The translations under genes and the position numbers were made by a program. Below the pieces are notes generated by a model. It had not been told where the DNA came from and ran no database searches. It worked only from the letters and a program-made list of their open reading frames with translations. Positions 8,477 to 19,081 of a stretch of DNA of 64,000 bases are shown here, one piece after another. This DNA comes from CAVXFS01 sp963761115. GTDB lineage: Bacteria; Pseudomonadota; Gammaproteobacteria; Burkholderiales; Gallionellaceae. The stretch lies in assembly GCA_963761115.1 (NCBI GenBank), contig CAVXFS010000003.1:620001-684000 (forward strand), given 5' to 3'. Numbering within the stretch: the first letter of the stretch is position 1; each line of letters starts with the position of its first letter.

Positions 8477-8595
8477 AAATCGTTTTTGCGCGCGAAGCGC
8501 TGCGTCGCATGCTCGCTCTCTCCTTGCCTATCTGTCTGATATGTCTGCGTCGTTCACTGCGCGGCTTCTTGCGCTTCATCACGCAAAAACGATTT
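8477..8595. repeat. 119-bp inverted-repeat element abutting tRNA-Gly
   Basis: Perfect 14-base terminal inverted repeats (AAATCGTTTTTGCG at 8477-8490, its complement at 8582-8595) flank about 91 non-coding bases rich in GCG motifs. It starts directly at the 3' end of the tRNA. It could be a MITE-like element or a very long terminator stem. Confidence 0.6.
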
Positions 8596-8610
8596 GGGTA
8601 AAATCTTTAC

Positions 8611-9868
8611 TTATTTAAGCGCAACATCCGGCACGGTGACGTGCTGATCGTGCATCACGATGCGCGGGACGAACAGGATCGCCAGCACATTTCCTGTTAC
8701 CGCAACAGATCCCCACCAATCCATAGTCGAAAATCTGCCCGGCATCGTTTTGCGTGATGATGAATCCGGCCAGCGTTGTGGCCAAACCCATGGAGAGCGA
8801 CTGTACCGTGGCATTCAGCGACATGAAGGTGCCGCGCAATTTCGGACGCGCCGCCGAAGTGATGATGGCCATCGCCGGGAATCATGCGTCCCGAGACCAG
8901 CACGAAGAATGCCGTGGTGCAGACCAGCCACAGCCACAGCGGTGCGGCGCCGATATGGGTCACCACCAGCAGGGGCAGCAGTGCCGCGACTGCGACTAGC
9001 CGGTAGATTTTGATCTTGCCGCGCAGGTCGGCCCAGTGGCCGATCAGCCGTGCGGTGAACAGTGTCGCCGCACCGCCGGCGAGATAGATGTACGGGATGT
9101 CCTGCAGCGAGATGCCGACATTGCCCACCGCGTAGATGGTGATATAGGGGATCACCGTGAAGCCGGAAAAGACCAGCAGCGCGGAGAACAGCAACGCGTT
9201 CAGGTGATTGGGTTCGCGCAGCACTTCGAACATTGCCGAGAGCGGGTGCGCGCGTTTCGCTTGTCCTGAGCTTGTCGAAGGGCTGATGTGATGGCGCAGC
9301 TCGGGCAGGAGTGCGCGCGCCGACAAGGATGAACAGCACGGACAGAACCGCGATCAGGATGAACGGTGCGCGCCACTGGAAATGATTGGCCAGCCACAGG
9401 GACAGCGGTACGCCTGCGACCGTGGAAAGGGAAAATGCGGTCGCCACGATGCCGCTGGCCCGGGCGCGGCGTGAAAAAGGGATCACGTCACCGATGATGG
9501 TCTGCACCATCGCGCCCATCACCCCGCCGAACGTCCCTGCCAGACCGCGCGCGATCAGCAGCATCGTGTAGCTGGGCGCCAGTCCGCACGCCAGTGTCGC
9601 CAGTCCGAACAGTCCGAAAATGGTCAGCAGCAAACGCTTGCGCTCGAAACGGTCGATGAACGTTGCAGCCAGCAATCCTGAAAAAGCTGCACTGAAACTG
9701 TAGGACGCGACCAGCAGGCCGAATTCGATGGGTGCTGATGCCGAACGCCTTTATCAGGACCGGGCCCAGCGGCATCATGATCATGAAGTCAAGGATGTGG
9801 CTGAACTGGATTCCGGCAAGAGTGAGCAATAAATATCGCTCGCGTTGCGGGGTCAGCGTGGGATGCAT
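8611..9868 (-). CDS. Major facilitator superfamily transporter, several frameshifts
   Basis: Reassembled from three frames, this is a DHA1-type drug/sugar efflux permease of about 410-420 residues. Its parts are an N-terminal LLTLAGIQFSHILDFMIMMPLGP, ATFIDRFERKRLLL in the loop between helices 2 and 3, the long hydrophobic series SGFTVIPYITIYAVGNVG, and a C-terminal half ending VPDVALK. Frame changes occur near 9730, 9315, 8880 and 8705. The intact hydrophobic pattern between them suggests sequence errors. Start could be ATG 9868 or one of two ATGs up to 9898. A 19-base dispersed repeat is embedded in frame near the middle (9262-9280). Substrate unknown. Confidence 0.7.
9262..9280. repeat. Short dispersed repeat, copy 2 (in coding sequence)
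   Basis: Same 19-base core as at 4198-4216, opposite orientation. It is translated in the MFS gene as part of SPSTSSGQA, in a loop between the two halves of the transporter. Confidence 0.7.
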
Positions 9869-9973
9869 GTTCGAAGGCATTGATTTCAAGGGAAGCATTC
9901 TAACAGTGACGATAAGAAAAAATTGCGCTTCCGGCAGTGCTAAAATTGCGTCTCGAATTTTTTGTATTCCATC

Positions 9974-12900
9974 ATGTCGCAACCCTCTTTTGTCCATCTC
10001 CGTTTGCACAGCGAATATTCAATTTCGGATGGCATGGTGCGCGTGGAGGAGGCAGTTGCGGCCGCAAAGCGGGATGCGATGCCGGCATTGGCGCTGACCG
10101 ACCTGAATAATTTCTTCGGCCTGATCAAGTTTTACAAGAAGGCGCGCGGCGCGGGACTCAAGCCTGTCGTCGGGTGCGATGTGTTCATCACCAACGATGC
10201 CGATCGCGAGCGCCCGTATCGCCTGCTGTTGCTGTGCCAGTCAGTCGAGGGTTATCTGCGCTGTGCAGTCTGCTCAGCCGCGCCTATCTGGAGAACCAGC
10301 ATCGCGGACGCGCCGAGCTGCGCCGCGAGTGGTTCCATCAGGATACCGGGGGGTTGATCGCGCTGTCCGGCGCACATCTCGGCGATACCGGCAGCGCGCT
10401 GTTGTCGGGCAATGCGGAACAGGCCAGGCAGTTCGCGCAGGAATGGGCTAGCCTGTTCAACAACCGCTATTACCTCGAAGTCCAGCGCGCCGGGTTTGCC
10501 GACGAGGAACTTCACATCCACGAGACGATTCGGCTCGCCGCCGAACTCGGGCTGCCGGTGGTCGCCACCCATCCGGTGCAGTTTCTTGCCGCCGAGGATT
10601 TCAAGGCGCACGAGGCGCGCGTGTGCATCGCCGAAGGTTATGTGCTCAACGACAAACGCCGCGCAAAACAATTTACCGCACAGCAATATTTCAAGACTCA
10701 GTCCGAAATGGCGGAGCTGTTCGCCGACCTGCCGGAAGCGCTGCAAAACAGCGTGGAGATCGCGCGGCGCTGCAATCTGTCGCTCGTGCTCGGCAAGCCG
10801 CGCCTGCCGGATTTTCCGACGCCCAAAGGCCAGGGACTGGATGATTATTTGCGCGAGCAGGCGGAACTCGGTCTGCAACAGCGCATGGCGTGCTTTATCC
10901 GGATGCCGCGGAGCGGGCCGCCAAACAATCGGAATATCAGGCACGGCTGGATTTCGAGATCGATACCATCATTGCGATGGGTTTCCCCGGCTACTTTCTG
11001 ATCGTGGCGGATTTCATCCGCTGGGCCAAGGAAAACGGCGTGCCGGTCGGCCCCGGGCGCGGTTCGGGCGCGGGTTCGCTGGTGGCCTACAGTCTCGGCA
11101 TCACCGACCTCGACCCGTTGCGTTATGCCTTGCTGTTCGAGCGTTTCCTGAATCCGGAACGCGTGTCGATGCCCGACTTCGACGTGGATTTCTGCCAGGA
11201 CGGGCGCGAGCGCGTCATCGACTATGTGAAACAGAAATACGGCGCGGCCAGCGTGGCGCAGATCGCCACCTTCGGCACCATGGCTTCCAAGGCGGTGATC
11301 CGCGATGTCGGGCGGGTGATGGATTTTCCCTATGGCCTGTGCGACCGATTGTCGAAAGCGATCCCGCTGGAAGGCGTAAAACCGGTGTCGCTGAAAAAAG
11401 CGCGCGAGATGGAGCCGGAGATCAACAGCATCGCCGAGAGCGAAGAAGGTGTGCCCGAGCTGCTCGAGCTGGCAGGCCGACTGGAAGATCTGACGCGCAA
11501 TGTCGGCATGCACGCGGGCGGCGTGCTGATCGCGCCCGGACAGCTCACCGACTTCTGCCCGCTGTATTGCGCCGACAGCAGCGCCAGCGTGATCAGCCAG
11601 TTCGACAAGGACGATGTCGAATCGATCGGCCTGGTGAAGTTCGACTTTCTGGGTCTGCGCACGCTGACCATACTCGATTGGGCGATGCGCCATGTCACGC
11701 GACTCAACGGCGGTACCGCGCCGTTCTCGCTGGAAACCCTGCCGCTGGACGATGCCGCGACTTACGACCTGCTGAAGGCATGCAACACCACGGCGATATT
11801 CCAGCTTGAATCGCGCGGCATGAAGGACATGCTGAAGAGCGCCAGGCCGGATTGCTTCGAGGACATCATTGCGCTGGTCGCGCTGTATCGTCCCGGCCCG
11901 ATGGACCTGATCCCGGATTTCGTGCGGCGCAAGCACGGCGAGAAATTCGAATATCCGCATCCGGCGGTCGAGCCGGTACTGAAGGAGACTCACGGCATCA
12001 TGGTCTACCAGGAGCAGGTGATGCAGATGGCGCAGCTGGTCGGCGGTTACAGCCTGGGCGGAGCCGACCTGTTGCGCCGCGCGATGGGCAAGAAAAATGT
12101 GGAGGAGATGGCCAAACAGCGCGAGTTCTTTGTCGCGGGCGCGCTCAAGGGCGGCACATCCAAAGAACAGGCGGGCCACCTGTTCGACCTGATGGAAAAA
12201 TTCGCCGGCTATGGCTTCAACAAATCGCATGCCGCGGCCTATGCGCTGGTCGCCTACCAGACCGCCTATCTCAAGGCACATCATCCGGCCGCGTTCATGG
12301 CCGCAACGCTGTCGGGCGATCTGGACAATACCGACAAGGTGCGCACCTTCTACGCCGATACGCTGCAGCAGAATCTGCGCGTGTTGCCGCCGGACGTGAA
12401 CAGTTCCGGTTATGTTTTTTCACCGGTGGACGAGCAGACCATCGCATACGGACTGGGGGCGATCAAGGGAACGGGCGAGGCGGCCATTGCCAGCATCGTC
12501 AATGCGCGCGAGCAGGGTCCGTTCAAGGACCTGTTCGATTTCTGCCGCCGTGTCGACAAGCGCATCGTCAACCGGCGCACGGTTGAAGCCTTGATCACGC
12601 GCGGGTGCGTTCGACAGCCTCAACGACCATCGCGCCAGCCTGATGGCCAGCGTGGATGCGGCGTTGGCGAGTGCCGATCAGCAGGCGCGCGCGGTGAATC
12701 AGAACAGCCTGTTCGGGCACGACGAGGGCGATGTGGCGCTGATCGTGAAGTATGCCGATGTGCCGCGCTGGCGGTTGCGCGAACAGCTTGCGCATGAAAA
12801 AGCCAGCCTGGGAATCTACCTCGGCGGCCATCCGTACCAGGAATATGCCGACGAGCTGGCCAACTTCATCAAGGTGAAACTGGTCGACCTGACCCCGCAA

Positions 12901-13465
12901 TTTGTCGGGCAGTCGAACGGTTCCGCGGGTGGTTCGAGCAAGGGTTCCGGATATGGCTCGCGGCGCGGCGTACCGGTGGTGCTGGCAGGCATCGTGGCCG
13001 GGCTGCGCATCCAGCAGACCCGGCGCGGACGCATGGCGATCGTCACGCTCGACGACGGCAGCGCGCAGGTCGAGCTGACCCTGTTCAACGAAATCTACGA
13101 GGCCAACCGCCCGTGGATAAAGCGAGGATGAATTGCTGGTGGTGCGGGGCACGGCCAAGCTGGATGAGTATTCAGGCAACGTGCGCGTGAGCGGCGAAGA
13201 ACTGTTCGACTTCGCAACGGCACGTTCACACTTCGCGCAGCAACTGGCCCTGCGCTGCAACGGCAACGCCAGCATCGGGCAGCTCAAAAAATTGTTTACC
13301 CCGTATCGCGAGGGCAAGTGCCCGGTGCAAATTCACTACCGCAACGACAATGCAAGCTGCCAACTGCGTCTGGGCGAGGCCTGGCAAGTGACGCTGCACG
13401 AAGATCTGCTGCACGATCTGCGCGAGTTGCTGCATGCGGAAAACGTGAAGGTGGTTTACGTTTGA
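9974..13465 (+). CDS. dnaE: DNA polymerase III alpha subunit, four frameshifts
   Basis: Replicative polymerase, about 1163 residues once corrected, the usual DnaE length. The N-terminal PHP domain starts HLRLHSEYSISDGM. The polymerase core has GRGSGAGSLVAYSLGITDLDP and the catalytic aspartates in PDFDVDFCQDGRE. The beta-binding and OB-fold region near the C-terminus has VVLAGIVAGLRIQQTRRGRMAIVTLDD. Frame breaks lie near 10258, 10890, 12605 and 13128; a C or G missing at the first two and an extra G or C at the last two restores the consensus. An essential gene would not survive such damage, so these are almost certainly sequence errors. ATG 9974. Confidence 0.95.
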
Positions 13466-13483
13466 AGCTTTTGGTGATTTGTT

Positions 13484-13539
13484 TGTAGGAGCGGGCCATG
13501 CCCGCGAATTTCTTTTCGCGGGCATGGCCCGCTCCTACA
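13484..13539. repeat. REP-like perfect hairpin after dnaE
   Basis: Two perfect 25-base arms (13484-13508 and 13515-13539) around TTTCTT. The stem begins TGTAGGAGCGGGCCATGCCC and resembles the REP palindromes of Pseudomonas (GTAGGAGCGGGC type). It lies 18 bases after the dnaE stop and could also end transcription. Only one copy is in this window. Confidence 0.75.
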
Positions 13540-13847
13540 ATTCATTCCTTGCCGCGCGCAATATTCTTCGCTAATGATCAATTGATATTGAGGCCGGTGT
13601 GGCGCAGTCTGCACAGGCTATCGGTCATGCCGACTTGCCGACGCGTGTACTCCATCGTCATCGTCCATGCGCTTCGTCACATATTTGAGATCGAAGTCGA
13701 GCAAAACTTATTGCGTGAAGAAAACGTTAAGGGGTTTGCGGTTGCCGGGCTAACCCTTAAGCGGTATTGAGGGTGCAGCAGCAGAGAGAGTAGAATCGCC
13801 CCTTGCGCAGTTTGGCCAATCAGCAAGTCGGTGAAAAAACAATCAGG
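13540..13847. other. Intergenic region upstream of the hyf-like operon
   Basis: About 300 bases without a recognisable gene on either strand. It should hold the promoter of the operon that starts at 13848. I could not pick out a convincing -35/-10 pair or operator. Confidence 0.4.
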
Positions 13848-15859
13848 ATGGACATTGCGGGTGTATTGCCTTTGGATGTTGCAGGCGCGGCCATCGTGTT
13901 CTGGCTGGCGCTGGGACTGCTGGGGTTGGTACTGCAGCGCCGTCCGCACCTGATCACCAATGTCATTTTTCCGCTCGGCGCGATCGTTTCGCTGGTGCTT
14001 GCCGCTGCCGGTTTATGGGCGATCGGCGGGCATGCCAGTCATGCTGTATTGCCGCTGGGCCTGCCTGATCTGCCGTTTCATCTCAGTCTCGATCCGCTCT
14101 CCGCATTTTTCCTGATCCTGCTGGGCGGTGCTTCGTTCGGCGTGTCGTTGTTCAGCGCCGGTTATTTCAAATCCATGCAGGGTAATACGCTCGGGCTTGC
14201 TGTGCCTGGAATATCACCTGTTCCTGGCCGGCATGGCGCTGGTGTTGCTGGCTGACGACGCGTACATGTTCATGGTGGCGTGGGAGACGATGGCCCTGTC
14301 TTCCTATTTTCTGGTCACCACCGACCACAAGATTCCCGATATCCGCAAGGCGGGCTTTTTGTACCTGCTGATCGCGCATGTCGGGGCGATCGCGATCTTG
14401 CTCAGCTTCGGCGTGATGCAGGGCGGGCACGGCATAGGCGCTTACACCTTTGCGGCGCTGCGCGAGGCGCATCTGTCGACATTCTGGTCATCGGCGGCGT
14501 TCCTGCTGGCGTTGTTCGGCTTCGGCGCGAAAGCGGGTTTGCTGCCGCTGCACGTCTGGTTGCCCGAAGCCCATCCGGCCGCACCGTCGCCGGTTTCCGC
14601 ATTGATGAGCGGCATCATGCTGAAAACGGCGATCTACGGCATCCTGCGCGTCACCTTCGATCTGCTGGGTGCGCAACAATGGTGGTGGGGTGTGCTGGCG
14701 TTGGCGTTGGGTCTGATCACTGCGATCTATGGCGTGATGTTCGCCGCGGTGCAGGGCGACATGAAGCGGCTACTGGCTTATTCTTCGATCGAGAACATCG
14801 GCCTGTTGCTGGTGGGAATCGGCCTGGCCATCATCTTTCATGTCTACGGCAAGGACGCGCTGGCGGCATTGTCGTTGACCGCGACGCTGTACCACAGCCT
14901 GAATCACGCGTTCTTCAAGAGCCTGCTGTTCATCGGCACGGGCTCGATCCTGCATGCGACCGGCGAACGCAACATGGGGCGGATGGGCGGACTGATCCGT
15001 CACATGCCGTGGGTCGCGGTGCTGATGCTGGTCGGCGTACTGTCGATATCCGGCCTGCCGCCGTTCAATGGATTCGTTTCGGAATGGCTGTTGTTGCAGG
15101 CGTTCCTGCTGTCGCCGGGCTTGCCCAACAATTACATCAATATGCTGATACCGGTGGCGGCCGCGGTGATCGCGCTGGCCGCCGCGCTGGCGGCCTATGT
15201 GATGGTGAAATTCTACGGCGTCATTTTCCTCGGCCAGCCGCGCGGCGAGGCGCGTGCCGAACCGCACGATGCCGGCATGTGTGAACGCATCGGATTGGGC
15301 TGGCTCGCGCTCGGTTGTGTGCTGCTGGGATTGGCGCCGGTGTTTGTGGTGCATCAAATTGACCTGGTGACAAAAATATTGGTCGGGCGCGGGCTGGGCA
15401 ATGCGGCTTCCGGTTGGCTGTTCCTCGCGCCGGTCGACATCGAGCGGGCCAGTTACAGTCCGGTGTATTTCCTGCTGGCGGTGCTTGGCGTGATGCTGGT
15501 GACGGTTTTGGTGGTGCATTATTTCTATCACGGACGGACTGCGGCGCGGCCCGGCCTGGGACTGCGGTTTCCCGGCTCAGACTTCGCGCATGCAGGATAC
15601 CGCCGAAGGGTTCGGGCAGCCGATCCGGCGCATCTTCGAGCCGTTTTTCCGTATCGAAAGGGAGTTGCCCAGCGCGTTCGATACGCATCCGCGCTATCAC
15701 GGCCGCAGCGATGACCGTATCTGGTTCGCGCTGTATGTGCCGATCAAACACATCACAGAAAAACTTTCGTCGTGGGTATCGTTGTTGCAGCACGGGCGCA
15801 TCCATTTGTACCTGACCTATACCTTTGTCACGCTGATCGTGTTGCTGGCGTTCGTATGA
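13848..15859 (+). CDS. hyfB: Ehr/hydrogenase-4-like antiporter subunit HyfB, frameshifted
   Basis: Mrp/NuoL-type proton-translocating membrane subunit, about 670 residues after correction. The antiporter core contains AWETMALSSYFLV, LPLHVWLPEAHPAAPSPVSALMSG and the lysine-containing DMKRLLAYSSIENIG, all characteristic of HyfB/HycC. The C-terminal extension (about 15560-15859) ends HLYLTYTFVTLIVLLAFV. Two single-base errors (near 14195 and 15542) split the frame. The stop overlaps the ATG of hyfC (ATGA). First gene of a six-gene complex. ATG 13848 was chosen because it opens the hydrophobic N-terminus; no strong ribosome site is visible. Confidence 0.88.
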
Positions 15860-16816
15860 TGGGCTCGGATCAGGCTCTCGGCATCCTGTTTCAGATCTAC
15901 CAGTCGTTGCTGGTCGTGCTGCTTGCGCCGCTGTTGACGGGCTGGGTAAACCAGTGCCGTGCCTGGCTGCAAAACCGCACCGGTCCGGGCCTGTTGCAAC
16001 CTTATCGCACGTTGCGCAAGTTGTTTCACAAGGATGCGGTAATGGCCTATAACGCCTCGCCGCTGTTTCGCACCACGCCTTATATTTTGTTCGGTTGCAT
16101 GTGGCTGGCTGCAGCCATCATTCCGATCATCGCGGTGGATTTGCCATTTTCTCCCGCTGCCGACGTGATCGCGCTGGTCGGTGTGTTTGCGTTGGCGCGG
16201 GTGTTCATCGCACTTGCCGCGATGGATATCGGCACCGCATTCGGTACGCTGGGTGCGCGGCGCGAGATGCTGGTGTCGTTTCTCGCCGAACCGGCATTGC
16301 TGATGGTGTTCTTCACCGCTTCGCTGATCAGCCACTCGACGCAGTTGCCGCGCATCGTCGAGGCGCTGGCGCATCATCAGTTCATCCTGTATCCCAGCCT
16401 AGCCTTTGCCGGATTGGCTTTCACGATCGTGCTGCTGGCCGAGAATGCGCGCATCCCGGTGGACAATCCCGGCACGCATCTGGAATTGACCATGATCCAC
16501 GAAGCGATGATTCTGGAATATTCGGCGCGCCACCTGGCGCTGGTGGAGTGGGCGAGCAGCCTCAAGCTGTTCGCCTATATTTCCATCGGCATCGCGCTGT
16601 TTTTTCCCTACGGTATTGCCGGAGCAGGGGATTGGCGTGCGCTGCCGCTGGCCATCATCGCGCTGCTGGTCAAGCTGATATTGGCTGGCGCGCGCACTGG
16701 CATTACTGGAAACGCTGCTCGCCAAGATGCGCATCTTCCGCGCGCCCGAGTTTTTGGGCACCGCATTTCTGCTGGCGGTGCTGGGCTTGTTGATCCATTT
16801 TTTACTGGGCGCATGA
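15856..16816 (+). CDS. hyfC: Ehr/hydrogenase-4-like NuoH-type subunit HyfC, frameshifted
   Basis: About 320-residue membrane subunit homologous to NuoH/HycD, which links the proton pump modules to the iron-sulfur arm. It has the QNRTGPGLLQPYRTLRKLF loop, GTAFGTLGARREM and the conserved acidic ENARIPVDNPGTHLELTM segment. A single extra base near 16692 shifts the last 40 codons; corrected, they read LLETLLAKMRIFRAPEFLGTA and end at TGA 16814-16816, exactly where a repeat element begins. Starts ATGATG; overlap with hyfB favours 15856. Confidence 0.88.
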
Positions 16817-16958
16817 TGGGAGCCTCTAAAAATTCAGAGTTCGCACAAATGCAAGGCGCGGGAAAATTTTGCCGCGCCGCATATGAGGTATATGTAAGCA
16901 AGAAATTTTGCCGCAACGCAGCAGTTGGGATGAAATGTGATTTTTTAGAGGTTCCCAT
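16816..16958. mobile_element. 143-bp MITE-like element inside the hyf operon
   Basis: Terminal inverted repeats of 21 bases with two mismatches (16816-16836 and 16938-16958), beginning ATGGGAGCCTCTAAAAA on one side and ATGGGAACCTCTAAAAA on the other. The interior (GGCGCGGGAAAATTTTGCCGCGCC and related) is non-coding and itself partly palindromic. The left end overlaps the stop codon of hyfC and the right end is followed at once by the ATG of hyfE. No transposase is encoded; no clear target duplication was found. Confidence 0.75.
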
Positions 16959-17621
16959 ATGACGATGAGCTTCAGCATTCAACTCATCAATCTGCTCGCG
17001 GCAATGTTGCTGCTGATCGCTTTTGCGATGCTGTCGCAACGGCGCATCATGTCGCTGATCAATCTGTTTGCATGGCAGGGACTGGTGCTGTCGCTCAGCA
17101 CATTCGTCGTGGCCTACTCGACGGACCAGCATCATTTGTATTATTCCGCCGGATTGACCTTGTTGCTCAAGGTGCTGTTTTTACCGTGGCTGCTGCATCG
17201 CCTGATGCGCAAGCTGAACGTGAAGTGGGATGTGGAAACGCTGATCAACATTCCGACTACCATGCTGGTCGGCATTGCGCTGGTGATTTTTTCGTTCAAT
17301 CTGGCCGCGCCGATCTCGCAACTCTCCGAGAGCATCACGCGCGGGCTGATCGGTATCGCGCTGGCCAGCGTGCTGCTGTCGATGCTGATGATGCTGACGC
17401 GGCGCAAGGCGATCCCGCAGGTGGTCGGTTTTCTGGCGATGGAAAACGGACTGTTCTTTGCCGCGACCAGCGCCACGCAGGGCATGCCGCTGGTGGTGGA
17501 GCTGGGCATCGCGCTGGACGTGCTGGTGGCCACCTTCATATTCGGTATCTTTTTCTTCCAGATACGCGAGACCTTCGACAGCCTGGATATCTCCCACATG
17601 GAGAAGCTCAAGGATGATTGA
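16959..17621 (+). CDS. hyfE: Ehr/hydrogenase-4-like subunit HyfE
   Basis: 220-residue integral membrane protein with about seven hydrophobic helices, in one intact frame. The N-terminal third resembles NuoK; the ENGLFFAATS and LDVLVATFIFGIFFFQI segments are conserved in HyfE proteins. It forms part of the ion-translocating membrane arm. ATG directly follows the MITE-like element, so its ribosome site is now supplied by the end of that element (TTTAGAGGTTCCC). It overlaps the hyfF start by 8 bases. Confidence 0.9.
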   Translation: MTMSFSIQLINLLAAMLLLIAFAMLSQRRIMSLINLFAWQGLVLSLSTFVVAYSTDQHHLYYSAGLTLLLKVLFLPWLLHRLMRKLNVKWDVETLINIPTTMLVGIALVIFSFNLAAPISQLSESITRGLIGIALASVLLSMLMMLTRRKAIPQVVGFLAMENGLFFAATSATQGMPLVVELGIALDVLVATFIFGIFFFQIRETFDSLDISHMEKLKDD

Positions 17622-19078
17622 TTTGCAGATTCTTGGCCTTGTTGCTTACCCCGTTAGCGGGCGGTCTGCTGCTGGCCGTATTCGGCTCGCGCAACTGGGC
17701 GGCAGAGCTGAATTCGGTGATGAGTTTCTGCACCTTTATTGCGGCTGTGGTGATTGACCGATGCGCGTGATCGACGCGGGGCCGCAGGTCGCGTTCAGCG
17801 AGGAATTTTTCATCGACCAGTTCAATGTATTCCTGGTCGCGCTGACTGCATTCGTCGCGTTCACCACCTCGCTGTTCTCGCGCCCCTATATGCGCATCGA
17901 GCAGCATCACGGCAAGCTCACCACGCCGATGCTGCATCTGTACTACAGCATGTACCAGATGTTCACGCTGGCGATGCTGGTCGCGTTGACCTCCAACAAC
18001 ATGGGCATCATCTGGGTGGCGATGGAAGCTGCCACACTGACTACGGTGCTGCTGGTCAGCCTGTACCGCACCCCGGCCAGCATCGAGGCGGCGTGGAAGT
18101 ATTTCATCCTGTGCGGCGTGGGCATCGCACTGGCGCTGTTCGGCACCATCCTGTTGTATTTCGCCGCCGAGCGCGTGCTGGGTGAGGGCGGTACTGCGTT
18201 GTTGTGGACGCACTTGAACGAAGTCAAAGGCTAGTCTTGAACCGACCGTGCTCAAACTGGCATTCGTGTTCCTGCTGGTCGGCTACGGCACCAAGGTCGG
18301 CCTGGTGCCGCTGCACAGCTGGCTGCCGGATGCCCATGCGGAAGGGCCCACGCCGGTCTCTGCGGTGCTGTCCGGCCTGCTGCTGAATGTCGCACTGTGT
18401 GCGGTGATGCGCAGCAAGGTACTGGTGGACGGCTCGCTGGGCACACACTTCGCCGGCAACCTGATGATGGGATTCGGCCTGTTGTCGGTGATGGTTGGTG
18501 CATTGTTCCTGTCGCGGCAAAAAGACATCAAGCGCATGTTCGCCTACTCATCCATCGAACACATGGGGCTGGTCACCTTCGCGTTCGGTATGGGCGGGCC
18601 GGTCGCCACGTTCGCGGCGATGCTGCACATGACCGTGCACTCGCTGACCAAGTCGGCGATCTTCTTCGCGGTCGGCCATGCGGTGCAAAAGGCCGGGACA
18701 CAGCAGATGGAAAACATACGCGGCATCATGCAGATCAGCCCCACGGTGGGCTGGGGATTGATGCTCGGCACGCTGGCAATTTTGGGCATGCCGCCGTTCG
18801 GTGTTTTCGCCAGTGAGTTTTTAATTATCACCACCGCGATGCATGATTATCCGTGGACCACACCGTTCCTGTTGGCCGCGCTGGGTATCGCTTTCGCCGC
18901 CATATTTGGCAAGATACAGCCTATCGTGTTCGGTGAAACCACGGCGCGCCGATTGCCGCACCAGCCGGCGCTGATACCGGTGTTCGCGCACCTGCTGCTG
19001 GTGCTGATCCTCGGGCTGTATATGCCACCCTATCTGGCCAACTGGTATAGACAGGCGGCGGCTTTGTTGGGAGGATAA
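17614..19078 (+). CDS. hyfF: Ehr/hydrogenase-4-like antiporter subunit HyfF, frameshifted
   Basis: Second Mrp/NuoN-type subunit, about 485 residues when corrected. Recognisable parts are ALLLTPLAGGLLLAVFGS at the N-terminus, MEAATLTTVLLVSLYRTP, LHSWLPDAHAEGPTPVSAVLSGLLLN, and DIKRMFAYSSIEHMGL with its conserved lysine. Frame changes lie near 17636, 17758 and 18226; the last is cured by removing one A. Starts at ATG 17614 inside the end of hyfE. Having two antiporter-like subunits (HyfB and HyfF) implies a large ion-pumping arm. Confidence 0.88.
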
Positions 19079-19081
19079 ACC

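Noticed and set aside
8313..8582. Minus-strand ORF covering the tRNA-Gly gene
   Set aside because: Overlaps an intact tRNA and the inverted-repeat element; its apparent peptide is translated tRNA.
10845..12284. Long minus-strand open frame (479 codons) opposite dnaE
   Set aside because: Composition is that of a shadow of the plus-strand polymerase; no family match and dnaE is unmistakable.
9974..13465. dnaE as a pseudogene
   Set aside because: Essential gene, each break cured by one base, all motifs intact; sequence error is the simpler explanation.
14280..15284. Alternative-frame ORF over hyfB
   Set aside because: Shadow of the hydrophobic HyfB frame; arginine-rich without motifs.
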